NCBI RefSeq assembly: GCF_003058365.1
Contig: NZ_CP028858.1
Coordinates: 1,240,001-1,304,000, forward strand
Direction: 5' to 3'
Length of the DNA stretch: 64,000 bases
DNA from: Halococcoides cellulosivorans
Lineage (GTDB): Archaea; Halobacteriota; Halobacteria; Halobacteriales; Haloarculaceae
The notes beneath the pieces were generated by a model, which saw only the letters and a program-made list of their open reading frames with translations, did not search any database and had not been told where the DNA came from. The translations under genes and the position numbers were made by a program. Positions 61,744 through 64,000 of this stretch are shown here, piece after piece (position 1 is the first letter of the stretch; every line of letters starts with the position of its first letter).

Positions 61744-62754
61744 CTACGCGACGTGTTCGGCGACGCGGAGCATCTGGCCCGTGTAGCCCATCTCGTTGTC
61801 GTACCAGGCGAAGATCTTCGCGAGTTTGCCACCCTGAACGGTCGAGGTCTTGTTCAGGTCGACACACGAACCGTACTGCCAGCCCAGCACGTCACGCGAG
61901 ACGATCGGGTCCGAGGTGACGCCCATCGACCCTTCGAGTTCGCCGTTGGCGTACTCCTCGAAGGCAGCGTTGATCTCCTCGACGCCCGGATCGCCGGGCA
62001 GGTCGACGACGATTTCGGTGATCGATCCGCTCGGGACCGGGACGCGAATCGCCATCGCCTCGAACTTGCCCTGCAGTTCGGGGAGGATCTGCGGGGTCGC
62101 GGTCGAGGCGCCGGTCGTCGTCGGCACGATGTTCTCGGCGGCGGCCCGGCCACGTCGGGTCTTGGATTTGGGGCCGTCGACGATGGACTGGCTGCCCGTG
62201 TAGGCGTGGATCGTCGTCATCTCGGCAGCGTCGACGCCGAACTCCTCGAGGAGGACGTACATCGGCGGCGAGACGCTGTTCGTGGTACAGGAGGCGGCGG
62301 AGACGACGTCCTCTCCGTCGTACTCGTCGTCGTTGACGCCGTAGACGAACTGCGGGACGGGGTCGTCGCCTTTCGGCGGGGCCGAGATGAGTGTCTTGTC
62401 GGCACCGGCGTCGAGGTGGGCTTCGGCCTCGTGTTTCTTGCGGAAGATCCCGGTCGACTCGACGGCCACGTCCACGTCGAGGCTGTCCCAGGGCAGGTCA
62501 GTGGGGTCCTGAATGTTGTACAGGGAGATGTCGTTGTCGCCGACGGTGAGCGTGTCACCGTTCAGGTCGACGTCGTATCCGAGGTTGCCGAGCACCGAGT
62601 CGTATTTCGTGAGGTACTCGGCCTGCTCGAAGTCCATGATGTCGTTGATCCCGACGACTTCGACGTTGTCGTTCTCGAGAGATGCGCGGAGGGTACAGCG
62701 GCCGATACGGCCGTACCCGTTGATGCCGATCCGGACGGGGTCAGATGCACTCAT
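61744..62754 (-). CDS. gap: Glyceraldehyde-3-phosphate dehydrogenase (phosphorylating, bacterial type)
   Basis: A 336-residue GAPDH. The NAD-binding fold starts IGINGYGRIGRCTLRA, the catalytic Cys is in SAASCTTNS, the catalytic His in TTIHAYTGSQ, and the C-terminal substrate loops (PVPSGSITEIVVDL, FAWYDNEMGY) are intact. The sequence is of the type I class, not the archaeal-specific type II enzyme. It stands upstream of pgk in one probable transcript. Confidence 0.96.
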   Translation of the reverse strand: MSASDPVRIGINGYGRIGRCTLRASLENDNVEVVGINDIMDFEQAEYLTKYDSVLGNLGYDVDLNGDTLTVGDNDISLYNIQDPTDLPWDSLDVDVAVESTGIFRKKHEAEAHLDAGADKTLISAPPKGDDPVPQFVYGVNDDEYDGEDVVSAASCTTNSVSPPMYVLLEEFGVDAAEMTTIHAYTGSQSIVDGPKSKTRRGRAAAENIVPTTTGASTATPQILPELQGKFEAMAIRVPVPSGSITEIVVDLPGDPGVEEINAAFEEYANGELEGSMGVTSDPIVSRDVLGWQYGSCVDLNKTSTVQGGKLAKIFAWYDNEMGYTGQMLRVAEHVA

Positions 62755-62939
62755 TTTTGAAGGCTCCACTTTGAAATTGCTACACATACGAGTAAATGTT
62801 TTTCGATTCCGCCCGGCGGTGACGAGACGGGTCGTGAACCGATTGGTGGCCCGTGGAGACTGGCCCCGTGATCGCAACTGTCTCGAACTCGGAGTGACGC
62901 CGACAGAAGGCTTTTGATTCCGACCAGTCAACACCGGGT

Positions 62940-63371
62940 ATGCGACGAGACGATCGCGACGACCCCTTCGACGACTTCTTCGAGGACATCGAGCGGATGA
63001 TGAACAACATCATGGGCGGCGATTTCGACATGCACGTCGAACACTACGCGGGCCCGGGCGCGCCAAACGGGGTCCCCAACGAGGCCCCCGGGGAGACGGC
63101 CACCGACGCCCACGTCGACATCTACGAGGAAGACGCCATGCTCCGCCTGGTGGCCGACCTCCCGGGCGTCGAGAAAAGTGACATCGATCTCAAGTGTGAC
63201 GGCGAAGTCGTCACGATCGAGGCCAGCGGCGAGCGCCACAACTACGACGAGCGCGTCCGACTGCCCTGTGCGGTCGACGAGACCTCGGCGTCTGCGACCT
63301 ACAACAACGGTATCCTCGAAGTCGAGTTCGACCGCGCGGACGACCCCGGCGCGAGCATCGATCTCTCCTGA
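62940..63371 (+). CDS. Hsp20/alpha-crystallin small heat-shock protein
   Basis: A 143-residue chaperone. The N-terminal region (RRDDRDDPFDDFFEDIERMM) is flexible, followed by the alpha-crystallin domain (HVDIYEEDAMLRLVADLPGV, then VEKSDIDLKCDGEVVTIEAS, with NNGILEVEFDR). The C-terminus lacks an obvious I-x-I motif, which is common in haloarchaeal small HSPs. It starts 185 bp upstream-divergent from gap. Confidence 0.9.
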   Translation: MRRDDRDDPFDDFFEDIERMMNNIMGGDFDMHVEHYAGPGAPNGVPNEAPGETATDAHVDIYEEDAMLRLVADLPGVEKSDIDLKCDGEVVTIEASGERHNYDERVRLPCAVDETSASATYNNGILEVEFDRADDPGASIDLS

Positions 63372-63414
63372 CTCGACCGGACGCTTTTACTCACTCGGCC
63401 GCCGACGCGTCTGT

Positions 63415-64000
63415 ATGTCACCGACAAACCGTCTCGCGGTCACCTGTCCGGCCTGTTCGCCGGATCGGGAGACCGTCCACGAAGTGCTCTCCGAGGGCGG
63501 ACAGTTCACCGTCCGGTGTAGCGAGTGTGATCACGTCCACAAGACCGACCCACCGAGCGAGGAGACTGCCTCCAAATCGGTCGTCGTCTCCCAGGACGGC
63601 GAGTCCTGGACCGCCTCCACGGAGGTGCCCGTCGACGAGACGATCGCCGTCGGTGAGGAGTTCGTCCTCGAAACCGACGCAGCGATCGTCACCGCGCGGA
63701 TCACCAGTCTCGAAGTCGAGGACGGCCGGGTGTCGAGTGCGCCCGCCGACGAGGTCGAGACCATCTGGACGCGCGCAGTCGGGAACGTCACCGTCGACGC
63801 GACGGTCCACCCCGCCAGCGGCACTCACGACGAGACCGCGAGCGCGACCCTCCAGGTGCCGGGCGACGAGGAGTTCGCGGTGGGCGAGACGATCACCGTC
63901 GACGACCGAGAGGCGACCCTCCAGCGCTTCCAGTTGCGCGAGGACGCCCGCGGCTACGATCGCCGGCGCTACGAGCGTGACGGCGACAGCGCGCCCGCCA
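63415..64000 (+). CDS. HVO_0476-type zinc-finger protein, 5' part (3' end outside window)
   Basis: The frame is open from ATG 63415 to the end of the window (195 codons). The N-terminus has the Cys pairs VTCPACSPDRE and RCSECDHVHK of a zinc ribbon. A beta-rich acidic domain follows (TVRC, then SEETASKSVVVSQDGESWTA, and EVPVDETIAVGEEFVLE), ending in a segment with FQLREDARGYDRRRYERDG. This matches my memory of the haloarchaeal HVO_0476 family, which was not checked by search. The function is unknown. Confidence 0.75.
   Translation, partial: MSPTNRLAVTCPACSPDRETVHEVLSEGGQFTVRCSECDHVHKTDPPSEETASKSVVVSQDGESWTASTEVPVDETIAVGEEFVLETDAAIVTARITSLEVEDGRVSSAPADEVETIWTRAVGNVTVDATVHPASGTHDETASATLQVPGDEEFAVGETITVDDREATLQRFQLREDARGYDRRRYERDGDSAPA

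Noticed and set aside
62755-62800. TrmB operator upstream of gap
   Set aside because: A half-site-like TACTC occurs on the minus strand, but the second half of TACT-N7-GAGTA is missing, so the site is not claimed.

Overview
The window is chromosomal DNA of a halophilic archaeon (class Halobacteria). The evidence is high GC content, very acidic predicted proteins, leaderless-looking starts, and archaeal or haloarchaeal genes: rpl7ae-rps28e-rpl24e-ndk, cdrS-ftsZ2, tmcA, the archaeosine enzymes RaSEA and ArcS, an MBF1-like factor, a FolC-FolP fusion, two Agl23-like proteins and a UPF0058 protein. I cannot name the genus.

Layout. 1-1523 is the 3' end of uvrA. 1.5-7.4 kb is an accessory stretch: an isolated HemA-tail-like ORF, a P-type ATPase, a ribbon-helix-helix/tyrosine-recombinase pair behind two palindromes, and a decayed TetR gene, with three of four copies of a 20-bp dispersed motif. 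7.5-22.8 kb is mostly core: AAA ATPase, MBF1-like, tpiA, cupin, dinB, NAD kinase, hisA, TrmB regulator with divergent MFS transporter, siroheme decarboxylase, purE/purK, an Agl23-like membrane protein and trxB. 22.9-24.2 kb holds a small HNH protein, an array of tRNA-Tyr 3'-end copies with hairpins, and the intact tRNA-Tyr gene. 24.2-29.2 kb has cdrS-ftsZ2, cysK, the L7Ae operon and an NmrA-like reductase. 29.3-38.5 kb has UspA, a PiT-family permease, a CNNM/CBS protein, tmcA, folC-folP and a GAF signalling pair. 38.6-48.5 kb has purS-purQ, an alpha/beta hydrolase flanked by a second purQ 3' end, RaSEA, two small paralogous membrane proteins, ArcS, an EEP-family hydrolase, an MFS transporter and gpmI. 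48.5-64 kb has an ATP-grasp ligase, sufU, an AT-rich island encoding a Tat-exported orphan, sod, a membrane-anchored PQQ-propeller protein, photolyase, a second Agl23-like gene, an aminopeptidase, a phosphodiesterase, pgk, gap, hsp20 and the start of an HVO_0476-type zinc-finger gene.

How genes work together. tpiA, gap, pgk and gpmI cover most of lower glycolysis/gluconeogenesis, though in separate units. purE, purK, purS and purQ supply de novo purine synthesis. RaSEA and ArcS finish archaeosine in tRNA. CdrS and FtsZ2 form the known division operon. uvrA, photolyase and Pol IV serve UV-damage repair and tolerance.

The most unusual places are the tRNA-Tyr 3'-end array (23.2-23.8 kb), the duplicated purQ tail (39.4/40.6 kb), the low-GC island (49.9-51.5 kb), the four-copy 20-bp motif, and the palindromes before the recombinase pair and before cdrS-ftsZ2. 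All functional statements come from reading the sequence; no database search was run.
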